Shown here: one piece after another, positions 10,894 through 23,700 of the stretch
How positions within the stretch are numbered: position 1 is the stretch's first letter
How the letters are laid out: every line of letters begins with the position of its first letter
NCBI RefSeq assembly: GCF_018294505.1
Contig: NC_057804.1
Span: 254,828,989-254,892,988 of the forward strand
Direction: 5' to 3'
Origin: Triticum aestivum
Taxonomy: Eukaryota > Streptophyta > Magnoliopsida > Poales > Poaceae
DNA: 64,000 bases
Translations under genes and position numbers: made by a program
Notes under the pieces: generated by a model
The model's database searches: none
Seen by the model: the letters and a program-made list of their open reading frames with translations, nothing else
What the model was told of the DNA's origin: nothing

Positions 10894-13700
10894 TTAGCTG
10901 TTCTTAATATAATGTCCCTGGTAAAAATGAAGCCATGCCACTGTTTTTGCCTGTAATTGTTTGAGACTCTGACAAGTTTAGCCAAATGTTTTTGCCTGTA
11001 ATTGTTTGAGACTCTGACTGTTTCCTCTGTGCCTTTTTGTGCAAATAGGGATACCCAATTCACCTGGTTGCTGTTGTGACCTTTTGGTGCACTGCACAAA
11101 ACTCTTCTTAAAAGAAGTGACTTTTGTGCTCTTTGACTAGAATGTCAGATGGAACAGTTGGTTCATTTTGGTGGAACTGCACAAAGGGAGATCTGTGTTC
11201 CAATCCTCATCATCCATATTGGCGCCATAACCTTCCTTTAAGTAAGAATGATATTTAATGCATGTGTTCATCTCTATTTTCCGACTACCATGAGAAAATA
11301 ATGTTGTTTTTACTAGTACACTTCTACTCCCTCACTGACAAAACCAATTCCGAATTAGAAGGCCAATCATGTACTTGGTTTCACCAACTGGTGAGGAGAA
11401 AGAGAAACATAGCATGAAGAGGAAGAAGAAGAAGAATAAACAGTGCCAAGGCGATCTTGCTGAAGCCAGAGGCCTCAGTCGAGGCTATTCAAGGGCTCCG
11501 GCAACGACTACCTTACATGTGAGACGATCCTCCAGGGAGCCCTTCCACTTCTGCTATCTCACTTAATTAATTAGGAGCACTTAAGTACCACTAATTTATT
11601 ACTGCCTAATTTTCCTATTGGAGTTAAACAAATCTTTAGTAGGACCCTATGCTGAATCATGTACGTGTGAATGTTTGTCTATGGAGGTGAATCATGTGGT
11701 GGGGCAGGGAGGGAATATTATTAGTGTCATGACATAATAGTGCTATTGTTTTGCATGTCAATTTATTGCCATTGGTTCAATGAGGCAATGTTTTGTGTAT
11801 TGTCCATCATGAATTTGATGCTACTGTTTGAGTAATATGCTAATGTCTTCCTATCCTTTCTCACTAAGCTAATGAAGATTTCACTTTGTTCCTACTTGTG
11901 CAAACAGGGATCATGTTGTGCCAATCATACATTTTAGTGGAACTACACAAGACAATACAATGAACTGTATCCCAGCCAGTGCTTTAACTCCGCTGGAAGT
12001 TCTTGATAATCTTTCGATATAATCTCAGCACTGGTAAACAAGAGTGATTTCAACCATACATTTGAAGTGCACAAAAATATATACTATTGTGTGATTCCAG
12101 TGAGTGCTTTATCATATCTTATGGGACTACATGAATAAGATTTTTTCTCAGGTTGGTACGGGCCTAAGGCCTTCATCCATATTAGTTTGATGTCATCTCT
12201 ATTTGCATCGTGCTACTGTCATGAGAAACTCCTTTATCTTTGCACATTTAAGTTTTGCAACCTATGATAAATGGCAATGCTTTGAGTGTTGAGTTGAGCT
12301 AATTGGCACTGATTAAATAAACTAATACCTCTCTTTAAGCAAGACTACTATGTTGCTAACTTTACCCATTAAGATAATGAGGGTGCTTCTATTTGTTAGT
12401 GTATGTTTCATCAACTAGTCCCACTATTACAGTAATCTCACTCTCTCAATATATGTGCCAACAGGGATGCTCGATTTTGGTGGAACTGCACAAAAACTTT
12501 GGGTGCTTCATTGCCTCGACAGCTTCCGTCCTTTCGTGTCAGTCGCTGATATCCACTTGCTTTCTTCCTTTGTTGTCAGTCGCTTGGCTTATCTCGGCTT
12601 CCAGTCAAAGGAATTAGTAATTGATATGCTACCTCACACAGGTTGGTACTGGTCTTTATCCTAATTATTGTGCCTGTCATATGTATTGTAATTTGGTATT
12701 GTGCTACTGTTTGCCGATTTCATAAAGGAGTAATTTGGAGCCTGAACTCGCAGGCAAATCATTACATCGGGTGATTTCAGTAGAACTGCACAAAATGATC
12801 AGATGGACAGGTACTTATGCTGCTGCTATGTACTCCAAAGTTCACTCAGACAAGCATCGATGTTGACAAGAAGTGCCTATATTCATTCGAGTATCAACCG
12901 GCGTCAACCAATTGTCAAACTCCAAGTATTAGGAGAGTGAACGCCAAAAATATTGCTTGGTGCATAGCCCAGAAAAATGCAGTCCAGTCTTTGGTCCCAA
13001 CTTGTGCCTTTTGGTTATCGGCACATATGGTAGCGAACTATATGGCATGGAGTCTAAAGATTCCAGACAAGTTGGTTGACTCGTATATTCATCTGAGACT
13101 TAATCAATCTGCACGCCAAGGATGCTCCATTTTAGTTGAACTGCACAAAAAAATTGGGTGGTTCATTTTCTCAACCGCCTCCTTTCTCGTCTGCAATGTA
13201 GAATTTTGGCGAGATACGGGACCAAGATGAGCCAGTAAACTAGTTGGATGAAAGTAGTGGCCAAGTTGCTCAAACCTCCGTCGGCACGAGGCCACTATTT
13301 GAGGATAAACCTACAAGCAAAGTTCAGATTGTCTGTGCTGCCTCTTATGTACTCGAAAGTTTACTCATGCAAGAACTGATTTTAACAAGAAGTACCTCTG
13401 ATTGAACACCATTTACTAGTCTGTACCCTAGGTAATTAAAGTTCTTCCATGGATCATATTGGATGTGCTCTCAATCATTTGGATGCATAAACATACTAAA
13501 CATGTGTATATCTGAATCTTTTTGTGAATTATGTATGAATATTGTCATGTGATCTATCAATCATTTGGATGCATAGATATGCTGAGCTTGTGTATATATG
13601 AATCTTTTGAGTTGTTGATAGTGAATATTGGCTATGAATATGAACATGTCCTGTGAACCTGAGTTTGATATGAATTGCAACAGAACCAGTTATAACCCTT

Positions 13701-13915
13701 CTCCTCCTCTCAATCTGCGACTCCACCGCCGCGTTTTCCCATCTCCGAGTCGTTCCCGTCCGAGGCCTCGCCGTCGTCCATCGCCTCGCTATGTTCGGTG
13801 CGGCGTGGTCAAGAAACGAGAGTCATCGGAAGAGGACTGTACGTGGAGAGCCTAACGGTTGGGACCCACGAGGTCCATGGTCGCACGCAAGGAAAGTTCC
13901 TCCTTATTAAGCTGG
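13701..13915. repeat. Triplicated GC-rich unit, copy 1 (short)
   Basis: Contains 'tcgttcccgtccgaggcctc', 'gaggactgtacgtggagag' and 'ggtcgcacgcaaggaaa'. The same blocks recur in order in 14640-15050 and 15530-15985. Short reading frames across the block are not conserved between copies. Confidence 0.6.
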
Positions 13916-14630
13916 AAAAAATGTTTCCTCCACCTGACAGCTGGGACCCACCGGCTGTATCTTCACACGGAAGGAAGTGCCTCCTTGTTTTGCCAAAAAA
14001 TTATTCATCCTGTTGATAGCTGGGACCTGTCAGATTTAGTGACTGACTTGTGGGCCTGCTAAGTGGACGTGTACGCACGGCTTTGTCAACTTAATCAACA
14101 AATGATTCTAGCAGTTGGACCGTTGGATGTTAATTCAACATGTATTAGGGTCAGCGAACTTACCGGCACATCTATGTGCAAAACGTGCATGCACATTGAA
14201 TGTGACCGGATGTTGGCTAGAGGAGACCCCTAGTTTTTTGGTAACCAGCCTTCTGGGTGATTGCCCGGGGAACACTTTTGTTGAATAAAGCTCTCTGATT
14301 TGCCCGCAAAAAAGAAGTAAGTGCATCCTTATTATGCGGAAAATAATGATTCCTCCAACTGAAAGCAGGGACCCATTGGACGGGCCACCGTATTTTGCGA
14401 AAAAAACATTTGCCCCTTGACTGCTGGGACCCACCTGACGGCCCACCGTATTTCGCGAAAAAAACGTCCCCCCCACTGTCAACTCGGACCCACCGGAAGT
14501 GCCTCCTTATTACGCATAAAAAAATGAATACTCCCCCTGCTAGTTGGGACCCACCTTGGTGGGAGACTGACTTGTGGGCCTACTAAGTTGACGGGGACGA
14601 AGGGCTTTGTCAACTTAGTCAATATGAACG
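13916..14630. repeat. Degenerate tandem repeat of a 'gctgggacccacc ... cctccttattacgcgaaaa' unit
   Basis: Units of roughly 55-80 bp recur with variation (about 13926, 13985, 14340, 14395, 14450, 14505), each pairing 'gctgggaccca' with 'cctccttatt' and an A-run. A flanking block 'gactgacttgtgggcctact ... ggctttgtcaacttagtcaa' occurs twice (about 14040 and 14565). This looks like subterminal or internal repeat of a large DNA transposon, but no transposase is seen. No coding region. Confidence 0.55.
14215..14316 (+). mobile_element. LINE-like 3' end with poly(A) (truncated)
   Basis: 'ttgttgaataaagctctctg' followed by atttgcccgcaaaaaagaag has the look of a non-LTR retrotransposon 3' tail: a polyadenylation signal (aataaa, 14284-14289) about 20 bp before a short A-run. 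It interrupts the surrounding tandem repeat. Only about 100 bp is present, so it would be strongly 5'-truncated. Target duplications were not established. Confidence 0.4.
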
Positions 14631-14639
14631 ATTCTAGCT

Positions 14640-15050
14640 CCAGTGACCGTACGATGTCCATCCAACGGTCGTAGTGCTTCTTCAACCTCTGGTCTTCTTG
14701 CTCCAGCCGCCCAAAGCAGCGCCGGTTGTGCCTCATGCTCCTGCCTCCCGTGGCCGGATGTGCTGCCACGGAGGCCTCACCGCCCCCTACAATTCCCACC
14801 ACTGGCCAGGCCCTGCGGCGACGGCAGCCTTACACCGCAGCCGAACCAGTGAACCCTCGCACTCCTCTCCGCGCGGTCTTCCACTACCGTGTCTTCCCTG
14901 GCTCCGCGTCGTCCCCTTCCTAGGCCTCGTCGTCGTCCACCACTGTGGTGCTCTCCGCGCGGCGTGGTCAACGTGGTCAAGGAACGACTTCCATCGGAAG
15001 AGTACTGTACGTGGAGAGGCTGGCAGCTGGGTCCATGGCCACAGCCCAGT
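14640..15050. repeat. Triplicated GC-rich unit, copy 2
   Basis: Begins around 'cgtacgatgtccatccaacg' and shares ordered blocks with copy 3: 'gtgcttcttcaa', 'ctcctgcctcccgtggccgg', 'cctaggcctcgtcgtcgtcc' and 'ctgtacgtggagaggc'. Overlapping frames on both strands are a composition effect. Confidence 0.6.
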
Positions 15051-15529
15051 TTTTTTGTGATTTGCCAAGTCGCTTTGTCAGGCCTATTGGGCTGCAAATC
15101 TTTCAAGACGAGGAGAGCTTTCATTCGGCTGTCCGAGAAAATGGCCCATCAGTAATGAGAAATGGGTTGTACATTTTTTAAACACATCAAAGCGGCAATT
15201 AGTTTCAAATATCTTTTTTTTTATTTCGAGATTTTAAATTACATTAATTTTTATGCGTGGAGAATTTGTTGGATTTTATATTGATATACATTTAGTTTTA
15301 AAATCAGTTTGAATGTGAGTCGAAATTTCGGGATTAAAAACAGTTCGGACCGCACCGAAATATGCAAAATTTCGTATAATTTTTTAACCGTGGCCACAAT
15401 ATGGGCTTTAATGCTAACAAAAAGAATATGGGCTCCAAAAAAACCTTAAGAATTAGCAAATGGGCTGTAAATTATTAGAAATAATGGTAGATGGGTTGTA
15501 TGTTGTTTTCCATAGATTTGAGACGCACA
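15051..15529. other. A/T-rich spacer between repeat copies
   Basis: No gene seen. The sequence is A/T-rich with several 'atgggct' motifs (about 15400-15500). It looks like internal non-coding DNA of the same repeat family. Confidence 0.5.
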
Positions 15530-16154
15530 AGCAGTGACGGTTGGATGTCCATCCAACGGCCGTCGTGCTTCTTCAATCTCTGCTCTTCCTGCTCCAGCCG
15601 CTCAAACAAGCGCTGGCGGGACTACCTGCTCCCTCCTCCCCGCGGCCGGCTGTGCTGCCGCGCAGGCCTCATCGCCCCACCGTACTCCCATCGATGGCCT
15701 AGCCAACCCTCTACTCACCCACACCTGCTGTTATTCTCCGGCGACGGCAGACAAACCAGTAAACCCTCGTTTAGTTGTACTCCCCTCCGCATGGGAAACA
15801 ACTACTGAGTCTTCCCTGCCTCCGTGTCGTTCCCTTCCTAGGCCTCGCCGTCGTCCACCGCCCTGGTGCTCTCAGCGCAGCCTTGTTAACGTGGTCAACG
15901 ACCGACATGCATCTGAAGTGGACTGTACATGGAGAGGCCGACAGCTAGGTCCACGGCCGCACGCAAGGAAATGCCTCCTTATTACGCGCAAAATAATGAT
16001 TCGTCCACCTGACATCAGGGACCCACCGAAAGGGCCTGAGTATTTTGCGAAAAAAAAACGTTACCGCCGCTGACAGCTCAGACCCACCAGCTATATCTTC
16101 GCACGCAAGGAAGTTTATGCTATCACATGTCACTAACAGACCCACCAGCTGACG
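15530..16154. repeat. Triplicated GC-rich unit, copy 3, and its 'acccacc' repeats
   Basis: Parallels copy 2 from 'gacggttggatgtccatcca' to 'ctgtacatggagaggccg', then continues into the 'acccaccgaaagggcctg' type repeats up to the junction with the Tat element. No coding region is supported. Confidence 0.6.
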
Positions 16155-16173
16155 GTCGGTTTATGCTAAATTC

Positions 16174-19100
16174 ATGGCAAGGCCATGTTATGTTTATCTA
16201 CAGCTAAAGATGCTGGGTCATAAGGGGATCATCACGGTTCACGGTAGCCGTAAGATTGCACTGGAGTGCGAGGAAGGTGATGCAGCTTATGTTGAATCGG
16301 TTTGTGCAACGGAGGAGTTGAAGTTTTATAAGGACAATGTTGATCCGGCAGACATGACTTCTCTAAAGAAGCCCACTACAGAGCATGATCCGGCTTTGGT
16401 GAAGAGGTAGCCTGGCTATTGGCAGCAGGGTTTATTGTGGAAGTGTTTCACCCAGAGTGGTTGGCCAATCCGGTGCTGGTACTTAAGAAAAACGACACTT
16501 TGCGGATGTGTGTGGATTACACAGATTTGAACAAAGCTTGCCCAGCTGATCCCTTTGCCCTCCCTCGTATTGATCAAATCATTGATTCTACGGCGGGTTG
16601 TGAGCGTTTGAGTTTCTTGGATGCTTATTCTGGTTATCATCAGATCGAGATGGCAGTTAAGGACCAGGAGAAGACAGCTTTCATCACTCCCTTTGGAGCC
16701 TTCTGTTATGTGTCTATGCCCTTTGGGCTCAAGAGTGCCCAGGCAACATATCAGCGCTGTGTGCAGAATTGTCTTCACACTCAGATGGGGCGCAATGTTC
16801 ATGCCTATGTGGATGACATTGTGGTGAAGTCCAGTAAAGCAGAGACACTCATCACTGATTTGCAAGAAACCTTTGATAATCTGAGAGTTTATAAAATGAT
16901 GCTCAATCCGGCTAAGTGTGTCTTTGGTGTACCGGCTGGCAAACTTTTGGGTTTTCTGGTGTCCAACCGGGGCATTTAGGCTAATCCGGATAAGATCAAG
17001 GCTATCACATCCCTGGCTAAACCGGCATGTATCAATGATGTTCAATGTTTGGCGGGCCGTATTGCGGCCTTGAGCCGGTTTATCAGCAGATTGGGAGAAA
17101 AGGCGATCCCTATGTATCACATGTCGAAGAAGACAGACAGTTTTGTCTGGAGCGATGCTGCTGATGCGGCATTCAAGGACTTAAAGAAGTAGTTGGCTGA
17201 ACTGCCGGTTCTTGCTGCTCCAGTTGATAAGGAGCCACTGTTGTTATACGTGGCTGCTAATGCCCAGGCTGTCAGCATAGCTATTGTGGTGGAGCGCAAG
17301 AAGGCTGGGAAGGAGTACCCGGTTCAAACGCCGGTTTATTATATCAGCGAAGTGCTCATTGAGTCAAAGCAAAGATACCCGCATTGGCAGAAGCTGGTAT
17401 ATGGGGTTTTCATGGCAAGTCGGAAGCTTAAACAGTACTTTCAAGGTCATCCCATCACAGTGGTCAGTTCTGCTCCTTTGGGGGATATAATCTAGAACAA
17501 GGAAGCAACTGGTCGGGTTGCTAAGTGGGCTATTGAGCTTGGACCACACGGTTTGAAGTATATGCCTTGAACAGCTATTAAATCCCAGGCCCTTGTGGAT
17601 TTCATCAATAATTGGACAGAGTTGCAGATACTGGAAGACAAACCGGACAGTACATACTGGACTATCCACTTTGATTGGTCCAGGCAATTGGAGGGCTCGG
17701 GGGCTGGAGTTGTTCTTACTTCCCCTCGAGGTGATAAAATTCATTATGTTCTTTGTTTAATGTTCCCTTGTACTAACAATGCAGCTGAGTATGAAGCCTT
17801 ACTCCATGGTCTTCGAGTGGCTAAGGAAATGAACTTAAGCCGGGTACGATGCTTTGGAGACTCGGATCTGGTAGCTCAACAAGTTTCGGGTACTTGGGAT
17901 TCTAAGGATCCTCGTGGCGACTTACCCGCGAGAGGTGTATATTGTCGCTGGTCACTTCAAGGGTTATCAAGTGGAGAACATTGATCGACGCAAAAATGAG
18001 GCAGCCGATGCTTTAAGCCGGCTAGGATCTCAGCGTAAACCGGTGCAACCCAATACCTTTCTGGATGTCTTGCACAACCCATCAGTTCAGTTGCCTACAG
18101 AGGAGGACCTCACTATTCCTGATCCAGAGGCACAGTTGGTGGCCGCTTTACACATTATTCTGAATTGGACGGTTCCATACTTGGCGTATTTGAACCGGGG
18201 CGAGTTGCCATAGGATGTAGTTTTGGCCAGACAGATAGTCCGGCGTTCCAAGTCCATCGTTGCTCACAACGGCGAGTTACACCGTTGCAGTGTTTCCGGT
18301 GTGTTCCAGCACTGCATTTCTCCTGAAGAAGGCCATGAGATTCTACGAGAGATCCACGAAGGAGACTGTGGTCATAATGCCGGATCAAAATCCTTTATTG
18401 CTAAAGCTTTTCGTCATGGTTTCTATTGGCTGACGGCTCATGCTGATGCTGAGGACTTGGTGAGACGGTGCGATGGTTGTCAGAAATTCTCACGACGAGC
18501 TCATGTTCCGGCTTAGGATCTACAGATGATTCCCATCACTTGGCCATTTGCTACTTGGGGGCTTGACATGGTAGGGCCTTTCAAGCAATCCAAAGATAAG
18601 AAGACCCACCTATTGGTGGCGGTTGATAAGTTTACTAAATGGGTTGAAGCGGAGCCAGTAAGCAAGTGTGATGCAGCCACGGCGGTTCAATTCATCAAAA
18701 AGGTGATCTTCCGTTTCGGTTTTCCACACAGCATTATCACAGATAATGGCATGAACCTCTCCAAAGGCGAGATGGAGGACTTTTGTCAACGAGAGCACAT
18801 CCGGCTTGATGTGTCATCTGTGGCTCACCCTCAATATAATGGTCAAGCTGAGAGAGACAATCGGGAAATCTTGAAGGTTATCAAGCCCCGGCTTATGGTT
18901 CCTTTGAAGAGGACACCAGGTTGTTGGGTGGAGGAGCTACCATCCGTGTTATGGAGCATAAACACCACCCCAAACCGATCTACATGTTATACACCTTTCT
19001 TCATGGTTTACGGGGCAGAGGCGGTACTCCCAAGTGATATTCGTCATGACTCGCCCCGGGTTGCCAATTATGTTGAAGCGGACAACGAGCAAGCACGTCA

Positions 19101-19425
19101 AGAAGCACTGGACCTGTTAGATGAAAAACGGGACATGGCGTTGGCTCGTTCGGCGGTTTATCAGCAAGACCTGCAGCGTTATCACAGCCGCCAGGTTAAA
19201 ACAAGAACCTTTCAAGAAGGCGACTTAGTGCTCCGGCTCATCCAGGATCAGGCCGACATGCACAAGTTATCCCCACCTTGGGAAGGGCCCTTTGTGGTCA
19301 GCAAGAATCTGCACAATGGATCACACTACCTCATCGACGTTCGCGAGCACAAAGACTCAAGCAAATCGGAGGAGGAGACCCGTCGGCCGTGGAATATCGC
19401 TCTTCTACGGCCTTACTACGCCTGA
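16174..19425 (+). pseudogene. pol: Tat-lineage pol (RT, RNase H, archaeal-type RNase H, integrase), broken
   Basis: The 16174-16410 part is the linker ahead of RT. A frameshift, and probably an internal deletion, joins it to the RT palm at 16419. RT motifs include FLDAYSGYHQI, the MPFGLKSA loop and the YVDD catalytic box at 16804-16815. In-frame stops lie at about 16977, 17190, 17493, 17568, 18211 and 18514, and there is a frameshift near 17900. The first RNase H (about 17190-17500) reads LLLYVAANAQ where a catalytic Asp is normally expected, so it is degenerate. The second (about 17655-18040) keeps FD, AAEYEAL and GDSDLV. Integrase follows: CDGCQKF of the zinc finger, then LDMVGPF, TDNGMN and the Glu-containing segment after AHPQYNGQAE, compatible with a DDE core. 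The frame 18526-19425 ends at RPYYA and is the longest intact piece. Not functional as it stands. Confidence 0.88.
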
Positions 19426-20720
19426 GTCATAGGCTCTCATTATGTACATATTTTGATAATGTATATATTATGATCAATATAATAAACCGGCATTCTTGCT
19501 ACAAGCAGGGCCTCTGCCGTTCTTCCAATATTTCTTGGTTACAAGGGGCTTCTGCTTACAAAGTGACATCCTGTTTTTCCATTAAACCGGCTATCATGCC
19601 ACAATACAGCTTGGGAGCTTCACACCCAAGGGGCCAAAGAGAGTATTGTTGCTAAAAGCACAACTCAAACATAGGCACCCATTGAGCACAGCTCACAAAG
19701 TTACTTGGGGGCACTTTGTGCAAAGCAACAAAGAGTTTGAAAGGACCCTTGCAATTGGCTATCGAGCCACAGCTTGGAAGCCTGGTGTATTCACCTAAAA
19801 CCTCGGGTTAACCTGCCTTCATCAAGTAAGCCACTCCTATCCAGGTAATCCTGTCATGACCCGCCGAACGTTTGACAAGTCAATCTTATACAGACCCTGA
19901 ACTTGTCAAAGTTAAAACAACGATTGGTTAGTTGGAGGCCCATCTTAAAAGGCTTTGTCAAATGGTTTAACTCAGCGGCCTGGCAGCCCACGAAAAGCCT
20001 CGAATTTGGGACTGGCAGCCCTTGAAAAGCCTCGACTACAAGTTTTATTTGATTTTGTTTTTTGCAAAGTTTCATCTCTTTTGATAAAGTTCTAAGTTAA
20101 ACCAGTGTCTATTGACCCGGCCAGACTATATGTCATTATATCAATCTGGTGTTTCTTAACCCGGCGTGGCTTACAGTTATCATCTGTTAGCACATAATCA
20201 ATTATGAACCGGCATCTCTTAATCCGGTCTGGCATTGACTATAAGTCGCCAGGATGATCATCCGGTGTTTATCATAACCTGGCATGGCTTATTACGCACC
20301 AGCACAATGCGGTGGGCGTTTTTCAAACATGCAAGGTTTGGGTTATCACCCTTATTACATAAAGTTGGTAAGCCAACAAAAGGTGATTTAATATCACAGG
20401 TATGATATATTTCATATTTCATTACTTTATAACCTTGGTTATGAGAATTCTGGTTCTGTCTTGGGTATCCTAACCCGTCTAGCGGTAAACCGTCAGGACA
20501 TGTTTAAGATTTTCAAAATGCAGAAGGCAGGATTTTATAAGTACCAAGACAAATAAAGCAAGTATAGCAAAAATCATGCTGGATTACAATATCAGGTAGC
20601 AGTGCACGATGGCAGAAGATCGAAGTATTTCAACTAGCCTATTACAAGGCGCTTTGATGCCCAAAAGAATAATGTTTGTTGCCCACAACACTATATGTGA
20701 AAATCAAACCGGCTGGCGGA
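19426..20720. other. Tat element non-coding spacer between pol and the antisense gene
   Basis: No coding frame on either strand. The stretch is rich in 'ccggc/ccggt' words (aaaccggc, taatccggt), which recur over the whole element, and in 'cttgggggc' phrases. It probably holds the convergent 3' ends of pol and the antisense gene. Confidence 0.6.
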
Positions 20721-23700
20721 TTATGATTCATCACCAGGCTGACGTGAAGTTGAAGGATCATCTCGCATCGGTTCAACCTCCTCCTCCTCACCCAGTGGCT
20801 GGAAGTCAAGGGTGGCCCAATCAATCCTGGTTAAGGCTTGGAAGACAGCCTCGTTGCTTATAAGATTGGACGGTTCAATGTCAGGGGCATAGGTGTGCTT
20901 ACGAATTGGAGGGATAAGATTCTGTGCTTCTTTCACAGCTGCGTCAACCCGTTTGTTGTCTACGTCATAGCTGGACTGATAGACAGACAAATCAACCTCT
21001 TTAGCCAATTGGCTTGCTAGTGGCTGCATCTCTTTTGTCAAGGCTTTGAGGGCTTCATTATCAAAGTCTGATCCGTCTTCTTATTGACCAAGCCCATTGT
21101 GATGTCTGCCGGATCAAGATCAGGAATCCACGCTTTGGCCCGAGTCAGTGATGTTAAAGCGCCAGCCCTTGCAGCAGATCGCTTTACCTCTTCCATCTAG
21201 GCCAGGGTCATAGATAATTTGGTCAATGTATCTTTGATCAACGATGGTGCCAGTTTGTTGAAGGAGGCTGCGCAGATGACTCGTTGAGCACTAGTATACA
21301 ATTGTTCTATCAACGTGTAGGCTGCTTTCAACTTCATCCGCATATCCGAGCCCAGATGAGCATCCCGACTACCTGCAAACGGTTTAAGAATTTGCTGTTA
21401 AACTGGCAATTTCAAAATGTTTAAGCAAGATGCTTACAAAGAGTACTTACCAAATATTGCTGAAGTCATAGCATTGACTTGATGCTTCAGCCCAGTTAGC
21501 TCCTCTGCCACCGGTTTGAGAGCTGCTTCGGCATCTTCAGCCCTCTTTAATAGAGCAGCCTTCTCTGTTTCCCAATTCGCCCACTCACTTTTGAAACCAT
21601 CCTTTAGATGCTCCATGGCAGTCAAAGCGCCCTTCACTTCATCTTTGGCCTTGGAGGTTTCTGCTTGCTGGGACTTAATGTTTTCTTGAAGATCGGCAAT
21701 CTGGGAATCTTTGTTGCCCAAGTTAGCCTGCAAAAGACAGATGATGAAGATGTTAAGATTTTTTCTCAAAGTCCCAAGCACATAAACAAGTTATATACTT
21801 GGCACTTGGGGGCTAATGCGGATTGTTTCTTTTTGACTATTATTCAAAGTCCCAAGGCTCAATACAAGTATTAATCTTGGCACTTGGGGGCTAATGTGTA
21901 ATTGATCAGACAAATCAAAGGTGAAAGAATTCAACAAGGACAGGTTTTGAACACAAAAGTCCCGATTCATCTTGCAGAGGTAAACCGGCCCTTGGGGGCT
22001 ACACAGTTGAAGTCTTTTTTATCCAAATTCCCGGTTCATCTTGAAGAGATAAACCGGCCCTTGGGGGCTACAATGGAGTTGACGTACAGTACAAGAAAAT
22101 TTCAAGTGTTTGGGAGTTACCTCATAGCGCTCCTTCATCATGTTGACTAAACCGGCCTCATAGTCACGGCTTGTATATAGGCGGTCTAGGTATCCAGAGT
22201 GAAGTTCTTGAGTGGGAAGATGAGCATAGCTTGACAGATCAGTCTTCCATTTGCCTTTCTCTTCAGCAGCAGAGTCCACCTTGGCACTGTGCTTTGACAA
22301 AGCAACAGGATTACCAGGAGAAGTATGGCCAAACCCAGTAATCACAACATCATCAGTTGCTGTATTTGGGCTCGCCGGTTTATCTGAGGCCTTGGCCGGG
22401 CTCGGCGGATCAACAGTTGGACTTGAAGGTTTGGCATGCGGGCTTGGTAAATTGACATGAGGGCTCGCCGGGTTCACTTCTGGCAGATTAGCATCAGCGT
22501 CCTAACCTTGTGGCACAGGATCGTCCATAGCAATATCAGCATCTCCACCAGCACCTTCGGAGGTTCTCTCCGGTTCAATCTCATCAGTGGGGGCATTGGT
22601 CTTTGCTTTCTTGCTGAGTCGGGCTTTTGCGCTGCAAAATGGCGAACAGAGGTTAAGATGGTAAACGGGCGCAAGAAGGCAAAGCTAAAATTATTATACT
22701 TACCCAGGGACGGTCTTGAGGGGAGGCATTTGCATGGTTAATGAATCGCCAGAGGATGAATTGGAAGTTACCTGATAATTTGAGTCAGACGGATTAAGAG
22801 GATATCGGAAGTAACCCACCAAGGGATAAGACTTGTTAGAATTACAAGAGACCTCTGCACGGTACTTCCGGATTGGGGTGTCTGGTAAACCGGAGGAAAT
22901 GACTTGCTGACCACTATGCCGGGTTGTGCGACGAGCTTCAGGATGTTGTGGATCCAAATGAGTGAAAGGATGTGAATGCTTCACTTTTCGGACTGCGCGA
23001 TGGATTTTTCTTACTGTCACAAGATCGGAATTGGAAGAAAGGGAGATTACCTCTACATGGTCAGCACGGCTAGCTTCCGCATCATCCTGGTAATGGTCAT
23101 TGTCAATAAGATGTATGAAAAATGAACCGAGGGAGTCAAGTTCTACCTCTTGTTCCGAATCATCAACATCTTCGGGTGGATCAGAGGACTCGGGGGTTTT
23201 CTTCTTGGCTGGCCTCTTTGTGGCCTTGCTCTTGCCACGAGGTGCCTTCACCGGTTTGTCTTGAGCTTTTGCCGGTTTGTCATGAGTTTTCCTCTTCCGG
23301 AAAGGATCTTTGGCCTGCAAGAATAAACAAAAGGTTATCAGACAAAATGTTAATGCGGAGACAGATTAAAAGGCAGAAAGATAAAGTCTTATAGCTGGCG
23401 GTTTGTTGGAGGCATAAAAGGGACGCAGCCCAGTCTTGCTGCACTCAACAATCGGTTCATCTAGCATCTTCTTTACAAACTCAGTGACTTCATCATCATT
23501 CATCTGAATTTTAGTGTGCCGTTGAGGGTCATTGACTTCCCCAGTATACTCATGCATCAACCTGGTGCGGCGGCTTAAGGGCAGGATACCCCATGAAACC
23601 CAGCAACGGACAAGGTCAATGCCGGTTAAGCCATTTCCTAGAAGAGCCCGGAGCTTAGCAAGTTGTGGTGCGTATGTTTATCGTTCTTTGGCAGTGAGCC

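Larger units (their letters stand above)
9851..13700 (+). other. Possible transcription unit with a repeated exon-like motif
   Basis: No protein family is recognised. Seven related sites carry a motif close to 'attttggtggaactgcacaaa': 11081-11100, 11164-11185, 11930-11952, about 12055-12076 (weak), 12473-12495, 12773-12795 and 13128-13150. Several follow an acceptor-like 'gtgcaaacag|ggat' or a variant (11036-11050, 11895-11912, 12453-12472). In one frame five of them read I(L/S)VELHK. The copies at 12473 and 13128 stay similar for about 70 bp and share a pattern close to GCSILVELHK..G.FI.STAS. Other local duplications are a 32 bp direct repeat (10942-10973 and 10987-11018) and a ~87 bp period repeat (about 13471 and 13558). 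The unit could be a decayed gene grown by exon duplication, a non-coding RNA, or an unrecognised repeat. Confidence 0.3.

Noticed and set aside
11081..13150. Assignment of the repeated motif as target sites of a particular known miRNA
   Set aside because: I could not match its complement to any miRNA I recall with confidence, so only the motif array is reported.
13859..14586. Small frames within the 'acccacc' tandem repeats
   Set aside because: They shift frame from unit to unit and contain no shared peptide.
16416..17120. 234-codon minus-strand frame opposite the Tat RT
   Set aside because: It is the mirror of conserved RT codons on the plus strand and shows no domain of its own.
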